NCBI GenBank assembly: GCA_019311105.1
Contig: JAFDDA010000002.1
Location: forward strand, 1 to 55,643
Source of the DNA: Deltaproteobacteria bacterium
GTDB taxonomy: Bacteria > Myxococcota_A > UBA9160 > JAFDDA01
DNA: 55,643 bases
Reading direction: 5' to 3'
The translations under genes were made by a program, and so were the position numbers. How positions within the stretch are numbered: the first letter of the stretch is position 1; every line of letters starts with the position of its first letter. Positions 24,993 through 33,342 of this stretch are shown one piece after another. The notes under the pieces were generated by a model. The model was not told where the DNA came from. It worked only from the letters and a program-made list of their open reading frames with translations, and made no database searches.

Positions 24993-25844
24993 ATGAGTGT
25001 CCTGTTCCCTGGCTTGTCCGATTCACTTCACGTCCGCCTTTTCTCGGCGGGCTACCTGGAACTCGGGAAGTGGTGGACCCAGACCGATCACATCCGCAAC
25101 ATGTGGCGCCTCTGCCGCACGGACGAAGACGGTGCATCCCTCGAGTGGGCGTCGGGGCAGTTCCAGCTGCCGGCGGGCTGCTTCGCGCTGATCCCGCCCG
25201 GCCTCGACTTCACGGCTCATCTCGAACGCCGGGTCCACGAGCTCTACGTCCACTTCGAGGTGATCGGCTGGGGCCCGGCCATGATCCACGATCTTTTTCC
25301 GGAGCCGATCACCCTGCCCGAGGACGACCTTCGCGACCAGCTCGCGAGTCAGCTTCGCGAAGAACTCGCAAACAGCGACCATCTGGGCCCTGCCCTCGCC
25401 TCGCGCGTGAAGTCGCTCGTGCACCTGACCTTGGCATCCATGGAGACCGCGTTGCCCGAGGACAAGGCGACTCTCCTGCGGCGCGTGACCGACGGCCAGG
25501 CCGAACTGCTCGACGTACTCCGTTACATCGATCGCAACCTGGACAAGCCACTCGACAACGCATCGCTGGCGCGGATCGCTCACGCCAGCGAGTCGTGCTT
25601 CATCCGCCGCTTCAAGGAGACCGTCGGGCAGACGCCCGGCCGCTACATCCAGGACCGGCGGGTCGACCGCGCCGCAAACCTGCTGATCTCGACCGACGAC
25701 AGCATCGACGAGATCGCCCGGCGCTGCGGATTCGCAACGCGCTACTACCTCTCCCGGGTCTTCTCCCGCCGCATCGGCCGCCCGCCCGCGCGCTACCGCA
25801 AGGACCGCCCGGTCTCCAAGGTCGCCCAGCGCCGCGTCCAGTGA
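24993..25844 (+). CDS. AraC-family transcriptional regulator
   Basis: A 283-residue regulator with an N-terminal cupin-like sensing domain (about 20-100; PPGLDFTAHLERRVHELYVHFEV resembles AraC ligand arms) and a C-terminal double helix-turn-helix (about 175-275) with ASLARIAHASESCFIRRFKE and SIDEIARRCGFATRYYLSRVF, then the usual GRPPARYRKDR. The family mostly activates sugar, lipid or stress genes. Its target is not obvious: it is convergent with the SnoaL gene and follows the TonB operon. ATG start preceded by GGAGCGACG. Confidence 0.9.
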   Translation: MSVLFPGLSDSLHVRLFSAGYLELGKWWTQTDHIRNMWRLCRTDEDGASLEWASGQFQLPAGCFALIPPGLDFTAHLERRVHELYVHFEVIGWGPAMIHDLFPEPITLPEDDLRDQLASQLREELANSDHLGPALASRVKSLVHLTLASMETALPEDKATLLRRVTDGQAELLDVLRYIDRNLDKPLDNASLARIAHASESCFIRRFKETVGQTPGRYIQDRRVDRAANLLISTDDSIDEIARRCGFATRYYLSRVFSRRIGRPPARYRKDRPVSKVAQRRVQ

Positions 25845-25884
25845 CTCCAGCGCAGCCGAAGGCCACAGTGGACCGGCACGCGCC

Positions 25885-26424
25885 TCAGGCGTCGCCGAGT
25901 TTCGTGAGCTTCCCGAGAGGTGGGCTTCCGAGGTAGATGTCCTCGCCCTCGATCCGGCCTTCGGCCGACATGGGCCACACCGTCAGGATCTGCGTCTCCG
26001 CCCGGTAGCTCGCGTCGGGATCGACGGGCTCGCCGTCCACCTCCGCGATACCCGAGACCGTGAGTGCGGAGCCAGGGAGCCGCTGGTACATCACCCCCTC
26101 GGTCACGACCGCGTCGTGATCCACCACGATGCGGCGAAAGTCGAGCTCGAACCGGTGCCCGCCGCTGGCGATCATCTGGGAGTAGAACTCCTCGACCGCC
26201 GCGCGCCCCTTGGGACCGGCCTCGACGGGCAGGCCCCAGAGGTGATAGCCGGGCTCGTCCACCAGGGTGGCCATCAGCGCCGGCAGGTCGCCACCGATCT
26301 CGGTGCGGAGATGGTCGCGGACCTGCTCGAGGAGCTGCCGACAGCGCGGATCGCTCTCGCGCCCGATCCGTTCCTCCAGCGAGGCCCAGCTCCGATCGGG
26401 ATCGAATGTCACCTCTTCGCTCAT
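25885..26424 (-). CDS. SnoaL-like / NTF2-fold protein
   Basis: A 179-residue NTF2-fold protein of the SnoaL type: an N-terminal helix, DLPALMATLVDEPGYHLW, GRAAVEEFYSQMIASGGHRFEL and later strands VTEGVMYQRLPG and RAETQILTVWP. This is the cone-shaped pocket fold used by small isomerases, dehydratases and hydrolases. It is only distantly like the two SnoaL proteins at 15-18 kb. It is the third gene of a leftward set with a CrtI-like enzyme and an SDR (34 bp after the former). The substrate is probably a hydrophobic intermediate of the same pathway. Confidence 0.7.
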   Translation of the reverse strand: MSEEVTFDPDRSWASLEERIGRESDPRCRQLLEQVRDHLRTEIGGDLPALMATLVDEPGYHLWGLPVEAGPKGRAAVEEFYSQMIASGGHRFELDFRRIVVDHDAVVTEGVMYQRLPGSALTVSGIAEVDGEPVDPDASYRAETQILTVWPMSAEGRIEGEDIYLGSPPLGKLTKLGDA

Positions 26425-26458
26425 CCAACTCTCCCTTGGGCCCCGCCGGAGCCCGGCT

Positions 26459-28012
26459 TCACGACAGCTCGCCGAGGAGCTTCCAGTGTTTTCGAACCGG
26501 GACCAGCGTGTTCGCCGCCACCATGCCACTGACCGCAACGGCGGGGACCCCGATCCCGGGCATGTTCGAGTCGCCGCAACACAGGAGCCCGGGCAGCGGC
26601 GTCTTGGGCCCCGGAAAGCTCTGGCCCTGGTCGGCCCGGTAGGCCGCTCCGTAGGTGCCACGATGCCGTCGCAGGAAGCGCTCGCTGCTGAGAGGCGTGC
26701 CGACCAGCGCGATCCGCGCGCGCTCGCGAACGTCGGGGATCACGACCTCCATCGCCTCCCAGAGGACTTGCGAGCGCTCCTCCTTCATCGCTTTGTACGC
26801 CTCGGAGCGGTGATGCATGCCCTCCCACACCTCGTAGGGTTCGTTGCCGGCGGTGTAGGCGTGGACCACGTGATGCCCCGGCGGAGCCAACGAAGCGTCG
26901 AGGGTCGACGGGATGGAGATGTTGCAGACGTTCTGCGGCGCGGTCACGTCCCAGTTCTTCATGACGACGTGATGGATGCCGAGGCCCGGAGGGAGCCCCG
27001 TGGCGTCGATCCCGAGATGGAGGTGGACGACGCTGCCGGTATGCGGCGTCGCCGCCGCCTTCGCACGAAACGTCTCGGGGAAGGCGCCCTCGGGAACGAG
27101 CTTCAGCGTGTCCCAGATGGTGGCGTTGGAGACGACGGCACGGCGCGCTCGCACCTCGCCGCCTCGGCGCAGGCGGACCCCTCGGGCACGGCCGCCCTCC
27201 ACGATCACCGAATCGACGTGGGCGCCGAGCACGAGCTTTCCGCCGTGCTTCTCGAGGCCGCGCACCAGCGCCGCGACGATCGCCTGGCTGCCGCCGATCG
27301 GATAGTCCACCGACATGCGGAAGCGTTCGCGGAACATGAAGGCCATCTCGGCCAGCGGCGTGCCGCCCGCGTCCATCCCGGAGAGGCCGAAGCACTCGAA
27401 GTCGCACAAGCGGCGCAGGAACGGGTCCGTGATCTCCTGATCCACCAACCAGGCGAAGGAGTTCTGGAGTTCGCGCGCGCCCGAGAGGTTTCGGAGCATT
27501 CCGCGGGCGTAGCGTCCCAGCGTAAGCAGGGCGCCGGCGTCCGCGCGCATCGCGGCCATGGGGAGGTCGGCCACGCCACGCGAGAGCCGCTCGAGGCGCG
27601 CCTCCATGCGTCGCCACTGCTCGAGCCCCTCGGCGGAGCAGAAGCGGGCAAGCTGCTCGTGATAGAGCTTCGGATCCGAGCTGGAGATGAACGTGCCTTC
27701 GGGCAGATGGGTCTGCCAGCGGTCGTAGGAGACGGACTCGACCTTCTCCCCGAGGAGATCGAGGATCTGTTTGATCGGATTGGTCGATCCCGGCGCCGAG
27801 AGGCCGGTGAAGAACGACGGACCCGACTCGAAGTGGAAGCCGTCGCGTTCGAAGGAGTGGGCCGCTCCGCCGGGGGTCACGTGGCTCTCGCAGACCGTGA
27901 CCGAGTAGCCGTAGCGTGCCAGGAGCGCCGCACAGCAGAGGCCACCGATCCCAGACCCGATGACCGCGAAGTCGGATTCGGTCTTCTGCTTGCGCGGATC
28001 CGTCGGCACCAT
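26459..28012 (-). CDS. CrtI/CrtISO-like NAD(P)/FAD-dependent oxidoreductase
   Basis: A 517-residue flavoprotein with FAD motif FAVIGSGIGGLCCAALLARYG near 14-34, PGGAAHSFERDGFHFESGPSF following it, and the C-terminal LPGLLCCGDSNMPGIGVPAVAVSG. The GGAAHSFxRxGFxFxxGP segment is characteristic of carotenoid isomerases and desaturases and of related retinol saturases. It is closer to that group than the two CrtI-like genes at 9.5-12.9 kb. The neighbour upstream in the transcript is a retinol-dehydrogenase-like SDR, 7 bp away, and two carotenoid oxygenases diverge from them, so a carotenoid or apocarotenoid substrate is likely. ATG start. Confidence 0.87.
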   Translation of the reverse strand: MVPTDPRKQKTESDFAVIGSGIGGLCCAALLARYGYSVTVCESHVTPGGAAHSFERDGFHFESGPSFFTGLSAPGSTNPIKQILDLLGEKVESVSYDRWQTHLPEGTFISSSDPKLYHEQLARFCSAEGLEQWRRMEARLERLSRGVADLPMAAMRADAGALLTLGRYARGMLRNLSGARELQNSFAWLVDQEITDPFLRRLCDFECFGLSGMDAGGTPLAEMAFMFRERFRMSVDYPIGGSQAIVAALVRGLEKHGGKLVLGAHVDSVIVEGGRARGVRLRRGGEVRARRAVVSNATIWDTLKLVPEGAFPETFRAKAAATPHTGSVVHLHLGIDATGLPPGLGIHHVVMKNWDVTAPQNVCNISIPSTLDASLAPPGHHVVHAYTAGNEPYEVWEGMHHRSEAYKAMKEERSQVLWEAMEVVIPDVRERARIALVGTPLSSERFLRRHRGTYGAAYRADQGQSFPGPKTPLPGLLCCGDSNMPGIGVPAVAVSGMVAANTLVPVRKHWKLLGELS

Positions 28013-28019
28013 GGCCGCC

Positions 28020-28922
28020 CTAGAGCCCGACCAGATCGCGGCTCCGATCCCAGAGACGAGCGGCGGTCTCGGCATCGTCGGCCAGCTTCGGCCGACGTGC
28101 GGGAGCGCAGTCGGAGAAGTAGCCACCCCCCTGTGCGCCGAGCTCGGGCGCCGTGGCCGCGAACATCGTGGTCGCGGCGCCGCGCTCGCAATCCTTCGAG
28201 AGCGGGCGCAGGGCCACGCCAACCGCGAGCATCCACCAGGGCTGGTCCCGAGCGAGCTCGGTCTGGACGATGCCGGGGTGAAGGGCATGAGCCACCACTC
28301 CCTGCCCCTCGAGACGGCGCGTGAGCTCGTCGGAGAAGATCAGGTTCATGAGCTTCGAGCTCCCGTAGGACCGCCAACCGCTGAACTTCCGCTTCTCCCA
28401 GTTCAGGTCTTCGAGCTCCGGGCCGAGCGCCGCGAAGTGCATCGCGTCCGAGGCGACCACCACCACCCGCGCCGGGGCCGACGCGCGGACGCGATCGAGA
28501 AGCAGGTTCGTCAGGAGGAAGTGGCCCAGGTGGTTCACGCCGAGGTGAGCCTCGAAGCCGTCGCTCGTCTCGCGGCGGTCCGGCAGCATGACGCCCGCGT
28601 TGTTCACCAGCAGATCGATGGGGCGCTCGGTCGCGAGGGTCTCGTCGGCGAAGCGGCGCACCGACGCGAGGGAGGCAAGATCCAGCTCCGCCAACACGAG
28701 CGCGTCGGGTGCGGCCCCGCGTGTGATCAGGCCCTCGCGGGCCGCGCGCGCCTTCTCGAGGTTGCGGCAGGCCATCGTCACGCGAGCACCCCGGAGTGCC
28801 AGCACCCTCGACGTCTCGAGACCGATCCCGGTGTTCGCCCCGGTGACGATCGCGTGTTTCCCTGCGAGGTCGGCGCCCTCGCTCACCTGCTCGGCCGTCG
28901 TCTTCCGATCGAATGCGCCCAC
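28020..28922 (-). CDS. Retinol-dehydrogenase-like short-chain dehydrogenase
   Basis: A 300-residue SDR with TGANTGIGLETSRVLA near the N-terminus, NNAGVMLPDRRETSDGFEAH and VNHLGHFLLTNLL in the middle, and the active site WRSYGSSKLMNLIF with catalytic Tyr and Lys. The NHLGHFLLTNLL block is typical of retinol dehydrogenase/WW-oxidoreductase/protochlorophyllide-reductase-like SDRs. An Arg after the second strand (CRNLEKA) suggests NADP(H). It may reduce or oxidise apocarotenals made by the divergent carotenoid oxygenases (inferred). The GTG start is preceded by GGAGGTGC. Confidence 0.88.
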   Translation of the reverse strand: MGAFDRKTTAEQVSEGADLAGKHAIVTGANTGIGLETSRVLALRGARVTMACRNLEKARAAREGLITRGAAPDALVLAELDLASLASVRRFADETLATERPIDLLVNNAGVMLPDRRETSDGFEAHLGVNHLGHFLLTNLLLDRVRASAPARVVVVASDAMHFAALGPELEDLNWEKRKFSGWRSYGSSKLMNLIFSDELTRRLEGQGVVAHALHPGIVQTELARDQPWWMLAVGVALRPLSKDCERGAATTMFAATAPELGAQGGGYFSDCAPARRPKLADDAETAARLWDRSRDLVGL

Positions 28923-29090
28923 CGTGCAGCACCTCCGGTTCGCATCGAATCGGTGCGAACCGCCCGAGGAGCGTAGCTCTTCTCGTTCTGCAGAATGATT
29001 GGATGCGACACAGAGACAACCGATCCGATACAGATCGGACACCAACCCGCGGCTATACTCGCCTAGTCGCCCGCGGAGGTTCATGAAGTC
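28923..29090. promoter_or_regulatory. Divergent promoter region of the carotenoid-oxygenase locus
   Basis: This 168-bp region separates the SDR-CrtI-SnoaL set from the two carotenoid oxygenases. It has an inverted repeat GGTTCGCA-(9)-TGCGAACC at 28937-28961 in the leader of the leftward genes and CCGATC-(7)-GATCGG at 29020-29038. TATACT at 29054-29059 is a good plus-strand -10, and the second repeat covers where its -35 would lie, so a regulator bound there would control the oxygenases. GGAGGT before the GTG of the first oxygenase is the ribosome binding site. Confidence 0.5.
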
Positions 29091-30476
29091 GTGATCGGTG
29101 AATACCTCGAAGGCGTGCTCGCGCCCGTCGATGACGAGCTCGACTTCTTCAAGCTCCCCGTCCAGGGAGAGATCCCCGAAGGCCTGCGCGGGACCTACCT
29201 CCGGAACGGCCCAAACGCCGCCTTCCAACCCCGCCCCGGGTATCACCTCTGGGACGGCGACGGCATGATCCACGCCATCACCTTCGACGACACGGGCGTC
29301 TCCTACCGGAACCGCTGGATCCAGACCCCCGGACTCGGCGCGGAGCGGAAGGCCGGGCGAGCCCTGTACGGCGGCATGCGCGACCGCGAAGTGCCGCCGC
29401 CCGAGCTCGTGGGCGATGTCGGCCCGGTCAAGAACGTCGCCAACACGAACGTCATCCGGCATCAGGGTCGCACCCTGGCACTCTGGGAAGGGGGGAAGCC
29501 GACCGCGCTGACTCACGACCTCGAGACCATCGGCCTGGACGATTTCGCGGGCCAGCTCGTGGGGTCGATGACGGCCCATCCGAAGATCGACCCCGTCACC
29601 GGAGAGCTCCTCTTCTTCGGCTACTCCCCGATCCCGCCCTACCTCCGATACCACGTGGTCGACGCATCGGGGAAGCTCGTGCGGTCGGTCGACATCGACC
29701 TCCCGGGCCCGGTCATGATGCACGACTTCGTCGTCACCCGGGAGCACGTGGTCTTCTTCGACTCGCCCGCCGCCTTCGACTTGAAGGCGTTCATCCAAGG
29801 CGAGCCCATGATCCGCTGGGCGACCGAGCTGGGGACGCGGGTCGGCGTGATGCCGCGGGACGGGGATGCCGACGATCTCCGCTGGATCGAGATCGACAAC
29901 GCCTACGTCTTCCACTTCCTCAACGCCTGGAGCGACGGGGATCAGGTTCACGTGACGGGCGCCTCCGCCGACTGGCTGATCATCGACTACAAGAACGATG
30001 TCGCGCCGCCAGGGATCGACCCGAGCGGCTACCTCTGCAGCTTCACGATCGACCTCGCCCGCGGAACCTGCAAGAAGGCGCGCATCGGCGAGCTCCCCGG
30101 GGAGTTCTGCAAGGTCCCGGATGCCGTGGCCGGTTTGAAGAACCGCTACGGCTACCTCGCCACGTTCAGCACCGGCGTCGAGAACGGCGCCAACTTCGAC
30201 TCCCTCACCCAATACGACCTCGAGTCGGGTCGCCAGACGCTCCACCCTTTCGGCACCGACAAGATCGTGGGCGAGCCGGCCTTCGCTCCAGACCCGGCCG
30301 GCAGCGCCGAGAACGATGGCTGGATCGTCACCTACGTCCACGAGGCCGACGGCAGCGCGAGCGAGTTCGTCGTGCTCGATGCACGCGACTTCGGGGCAGA
30401 ACCGGTCGCGCGCATCCCCATGCCGCGGCGCGTGCCCCTGGGCTTCCACGGAAACTGGATGCCCCCCGCACCGTAG
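29091..30476 (+). CDS. Carotenoid cleavage oxygenase family protein (first of tandem pair)
   Basis: A 461-residue seven-bladed-propeller dioxygenase of the RPE65/CCD/lignostilbene dioxygenase family. The four iron-binding His are recognisable: H163 (TAHPKID), H211 (MMHDF), H275 (FHFLNAW) and H453 (GFHGNW). PEGLRGTYLRNGPN and WDGDGMIHAI near the N-terminus are also family hallmarks. It cleaves an alkene bond of carotenoids, apocarotenoids or stilbenes. GTG start at 29091; the nearby ATG at 29083 is out of frame. The gene 10 bp downstream is a paralog. Confidence 0.95.
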   Translation: MIGEYLEGVLAPVDDELDFFKLPVQGEIPEGLRGTYLRNGPNAAFQPRPGYHLWDGDGMIHAITFDDTGVSYRNRWIQTPGLGAERKAGRALYGGMRDREVPPPELVGDVGPVKNVANTNVIRHQGRTLALWEGGKPTALTHDLETIGLDDFAGQLVGSMTAHPKIDPVTGELLFFGYSPIPPYLRYHVVDASGKLVRSVDIDLPGPVMMHDFVVTREHVVFFDSPAAFDLKAFIQGEPMIRWATELGTRVGVMPRDGDADDLRWIEIDNAYVFHFLNAWSDGDQVHVTGASADWLIIDYKNDVAPPGIDPSGYLCSFTIDLARGTCKKARIGELPGEFCKVPDAVAGLKNRYGYLATFSTGVENGANFDSLTQYDLESGRQTLHPFGTDKIVGEPAFAPDPAGSAENDGWIVTYVHEADGSASEFVVLDARDFGAEPVARIPMPRRVPLGFHGNWMPPAP

Positions 30477-30485
30477 GAGCGGCCG

Positions 30486-31898
30486 ATGAGCAAGCCCCTT
30501 CCCAAGTCGGCCTACCTGTCGGGCAACTTCGCTCCGTGGCTCATGGAGGGCGAGGTCCACGATCCGGTCGTGATCGGCGAAATCCCGCGGGAGCTCGCCG
30601 GCGCCTACTATCGGAACGGCTCCAACCCCCAGTTCGCCCCGGGCCCCAACTACCACTGGTTCACGGGCGACGGCATGATCCACGCCTTCCACATCGAGGA
30701 CGGGCGCTGTCGCTATCGCAACCGCTGGGTGCGGACCCCGCGCTTCGAAGTCGAGCGGGAGGCGGGCAAGGCCCTCTTCAGCGGGCTTGGCCCGAGCGAG
30801 CCCGATCCGCGGATCGAGGGCGTGAGCGGAAACTCCTCGAACACCAACGTCCTGTGGCACGCCGGCAAGCTGCTCTCCTACTGGGAGGCCGGCCCGCCCT
30901 ACGAGATCGACCCGGCGACCCTCGAGACGATCGGACTCTGGGACTACCACGGGGCGTTCCATCGTGAGCGGATGGGGAACGTCGTGCCGGACACCATGAC
31001 CGCGCACCCGAAGATCGACCCCGACACGGACGAGTGTCTCGGGTTCGGCTACAGCCCCATGGCGCCCAACCTCGTCTACCACGTCGTGGATGCGGACGGT
31101 CGGCTCACGCGCTCGGATGAGATCGAGGTGCCCTACCCGTGCATGATGCACGACTTCGTGGCGAGCTCCGAGCACGTCCTCTTCCCGGTGCTCCCCGCGG
31201 TGTTCAACTTCGAGAAAATGGCCGATACGGGCTTCCCGGTCGCGTGGGAGCCGGAGCGAGGCAGCCAGCTGGGCGTGATGCCGCGGGGCGGCGGGAGCGA
31301 CGACGTCGTCTGGTTCGAGACCGACCCGTGCTTCTCCTTCCACTACGTGAACGCGGTGAGCCACGGCTCGGAGTTCGTCGTCGACTACTGGCGCCTCGAC
31401 TCCCTCGGGCTGGTTCCGACCGAACGGATCGCCGGCGGGCCGCCCACGCTCCACCGTTGGACGTTCGACGTGGCGAAGGGGACTGTGAAGGACGAAGCAC
31501 TCGACGATGCGCCGGCGGAGTTCGGCCGCATCGACCCGCGCCGGGCGGGCAAGGAATACCGCGACGTCTACAGCCTGGGGACGCTCGCGATCCCGCAGTC
31601 CGAGGGGGAGCCGCAGTTCTTCAACTCGCTCTTCCACTACGACATGAAGAGCGGCAGCCGTCGCGATCATCGGCTGCGGGAGGGCGACACCTTCGGCGAG
31701 CCGATCTTCGTTCCGCGAACGCCCGATGCCAAGGAAGGCGACGGCTTCGTCCTGGCGATCGCCCACCGGGCGGCCGAGAACCGTAGCGATCTGTTGATCC
31801 TCGATGCCCAGGACATCGCAGCCGATCCGCTGGCGACGGTACAGCTGCCGCACCGGATCCCGTACGGCTTCCACGGGAACTGGCGGCCAGCAGGCTGA
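30486..31898 (+). CDS. Carotenoid cleavage oxygenase family protein (second of tandem pair)
   Basis: A 470-residue paralog of the preceding protein with the four iron-binding His kept: H174 (TAHPKID), H222 (MMHDF), H286 (FHYVNA) and H463 (GFHGNW). PRELAGAYYRNGSNPQF and FTGDGMIHAFHI open the propeller. Sequence divergence from the first copy is substantial, so the two probably cleave different substrates or positions. AGGAGCGGCC precedes the ATG. The gene ends 21 bp from the convergent serine hydrolase; small perfect dyads in that gap have almost no loop and no T-run. Confidence 0.95.
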   Translation: MSKPLPKSAYLSGNFAPWLMEGEVHDPVVIGEIPRELAGAYYRNGSNPQFAPGPNYHWFTGDGMIHAFHIEDGRCRYRNRWVRTPRFEVEREAGKALFSGLGPSEPDPRIEGVSGNSSNTNVLWHAGKLLSYWEAGPPYEIDPATLETIGLWDYHGAFHRERMGNVVPDTMTAHPKIDPDTDECLGFGYSPMAPNLVYHVVDADGRLTRSDEIEVPYPCMMHDFVASSEHVLFPVLPAVFNFEKMADTGFPVAWEPERGSQLGVMPRGGGSDDVVWFETDPCFSFHYVNAVSHGSEFVVDYWRLDSLGLVPTERIAGGPPTLHRWTFDVAKGTVKDEALDDAPAEFGRIDPRRAGKEYRDVYSLGTLAIPQSEGEPQFFNSLFHYDMKSGSRRDHRLREGDTFGEPIFVPRTPDAKEGDGFVLAIAHRAAENRSDLLILDAQDIAADPLATVQLPHRIPYGFHGNWRPAG

Positions 31899-31919
31899 GG
31901 CGCGCCTCCGAACTTCGGA

Positions 31920-33074
31920 TCAGTCCTCGATGGCGGCGAGGGCCATGTCCGACAGCCGGGCCATGCGCTCGAAGTTGCGCGAATCCTCGAGGACGCCGGT
32001 CGTCAGGCAGACGAAGACCAGGTCCCGCTCCGGGTCGACACAGAACATGGTCGACCCCGCGCCGAGGCCGCCAAAGGTGCCGGGCGCTGCCGTCACGCCG
32101 AAGGGCATCGCGAAGATGCCCGTTCCGCGCAGGAAGAACCCCAGGCCGAGATTCGCCGGGAAGGGGTCCCAACCCCGGGCCTCGCACATCCCATCGAAGA
32201 TGTGATTGACCTCGTCGCCCGTCTGATTGGTCAGGGCGAGTTCCAGCAGTGAGCGCGACAGGATCCGCGCGCCATCGAGCTCACCACCCGCACGCAAGGC
32301 ATCGGCGAATCGGAAAAGATCCCAGGCCGTCCCCATGGCACCGCCGCCCGGCATCTCGAAGGATTCGTTCTGGAGGACGTTGATGCTCTCGATCGCCGCG
32401 GGCGGGATGATCCCGGGCGTCGGGTCGCGCACCACGGCCGGGGCGCGCCGGGCCGCGAGGTCGGGCCGGAGGGAGAGGCTCGTGTCCTTCATGCCCAGCG
32501 GGGCGAACACGCGCTCGTCGAGGATCTCCCGGAAGGGCCGGGTGCCTCCGTCGAGCCGGCGCACGATCTCGGCCAGCACGGCGAAGGCGCCGATGGGGCT
32601 ATAGCTGACGATGCGCCCCGGCGTGGCCTCGAGCGCCTGATCGGCGACGCCCATTGCGACGGCGGTCGTGTCGCCGAGCTTCGTGGGGTCGAGCATCGGC
32701 AGGGCGACGGGCAGCCCCGCCGTGTGGGTGAGAAGATGCGTGATCGTGACGCGCTGTTTTCCCTTGACCGCGAACTCGGGGATCAACTCGGCCACGGGCG
32801 TGTGCAGCTGAATCTCACCGCGATCGACGCATTGGAGGACGGCGATCGCCGTGAAGGTCTTGGTGACGGAGAAGAGATTGAATACGTCGTCGAGCTGGGC
32901 AGCCCGGCCACTCGCGCGCTCCGCGAACCCGATCGCCTCGTGCAGCACGACCTCGCCGTGTCGCGCCACCAACACGACCCCACCGTCGTAGCGCTCGGCG
33001 GCGACGTCCGTCGCCAACGATTGGCTCACACGCCCCAGCCGACCCACGTCCATCCCGGCCTTGCCAGCACCCAT
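31920..33074 (-). CDS. Serine hydrolase, class C beta-lactamase-like
   Basis: A 384-residue beta-lactamase/esterase-like serine hydrolase. The S-x-x-K nucleophile motif is SVTK at 69-72, the Tyr motif is YSP (class C enzymes have YxN), and GGLGAGS near 344 stands for the third motif. The family contains many carboxylesterases (EstB-like) and D-amino-acid peptidases. There is no obvious signal peptide, so a cytoplasmic esterase is more likely than a cell-wall enzyme or an antibiotic-resistance factor. GGGGGAGAG lies before the ATG. It is transcribed alone, between the convergent oxygenase gene and a weakly coding stretch. Confidence 0.87.
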   Translation of the reverse strand: MGAGKAGMDVGRLGRVSQSLATDVAAERYDGGVVLVARHGEVVLHEAIGFAERASGRAAQLDDVFNLFSVTKTFTAIAVLQCVDRGEIQLHTPVAELIPEFAVKGKQRVTITHLLTHTAGLPVALPMLDPTKLGDTTAVAMGVADQALEATPGRIVSYSPIGAFAVLAEIVRRLDGGTRPFREILDERVFAPLGMKDTSLSLRPDLAARRAPAVVRDPTPGIIPPAAIESINVLQNESFEMPGGGAMGTAWDLFRFADALRAGGELDGARILSRSLLELALTNQTGDEVNHIFDGMCEARGWDPFPANLGLGFFLRGTGIFAMPFGVTAAPGTFGGLGAGSTMFCVDPERDLVFVCLTTGVLEDSRNFERMARLSDMALAAIED

Positions 33075-33255
33075 CCGTGACTCTCCCCCCGTCGTACCCG
33101 GCCCGAGACTTCGGCGCCCAGGGGCCCCGGACGACCGCAGCAGGCTCAGGATAGCTGCAACGGCGGCGGTCGCCCCTTCGCTCGAGCTCGCACGACCTTC
33201 GTTCTCGTGGCTGGACTCGCAAGCAGATGGCGCCGTCTCGAAGAGACACGCCGGA

Positions 33256-33342
33256 TCAGGCGGTGCCGGCGATGTAGCGGGGCACGGGCACGCCGGGGAT
33301 GTTCGTCACGATGAGATCCATGGCGCGGCCGTCGAGCCGCAT
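33256..33342 (-). pseudogene. Possible C-terminal remnant of a wax ester synthase/diacylglycerol acyltransferase
   Basis: A 28-codon frame whose sequence includes MDLIVTNIPGVPVPRYIAG. This matches the conserved region near the C-terminus of bacterial WS/DGAT acyltransferases, where a V(S/T)NVPGP motif is followed by PLYLAGA. The rest of such a protein (about 400 residues) is absent on both sides: upstream is the intact SDR gene in another frame, and downstream the frame stops after GTA. It starts with ATG overlapping the SDR stop (TGATG), which could be chance. I read it as a gene relic; the short length makes this tentative. Confidence 0.35.

Noticed and set aside
28020..31874. Very long minus-strand open frame (over 1200 codons) across the carotenoid oxygenase genes
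   Set aside because: Only its last 300 codons, the SDR, are protein-like. The rest is antisense to two oxygenases with intact iron-binding His, and is a by-product of GC-rich codon use.
31897..31919. Bidirectional terminator from dyads GAGGCGCGCCTC and TCCGAACTTCGGA
   Set aside because: The dyads have essentially no loop and no T-run; in such GC-rich sequence short palindromes arise by chance.
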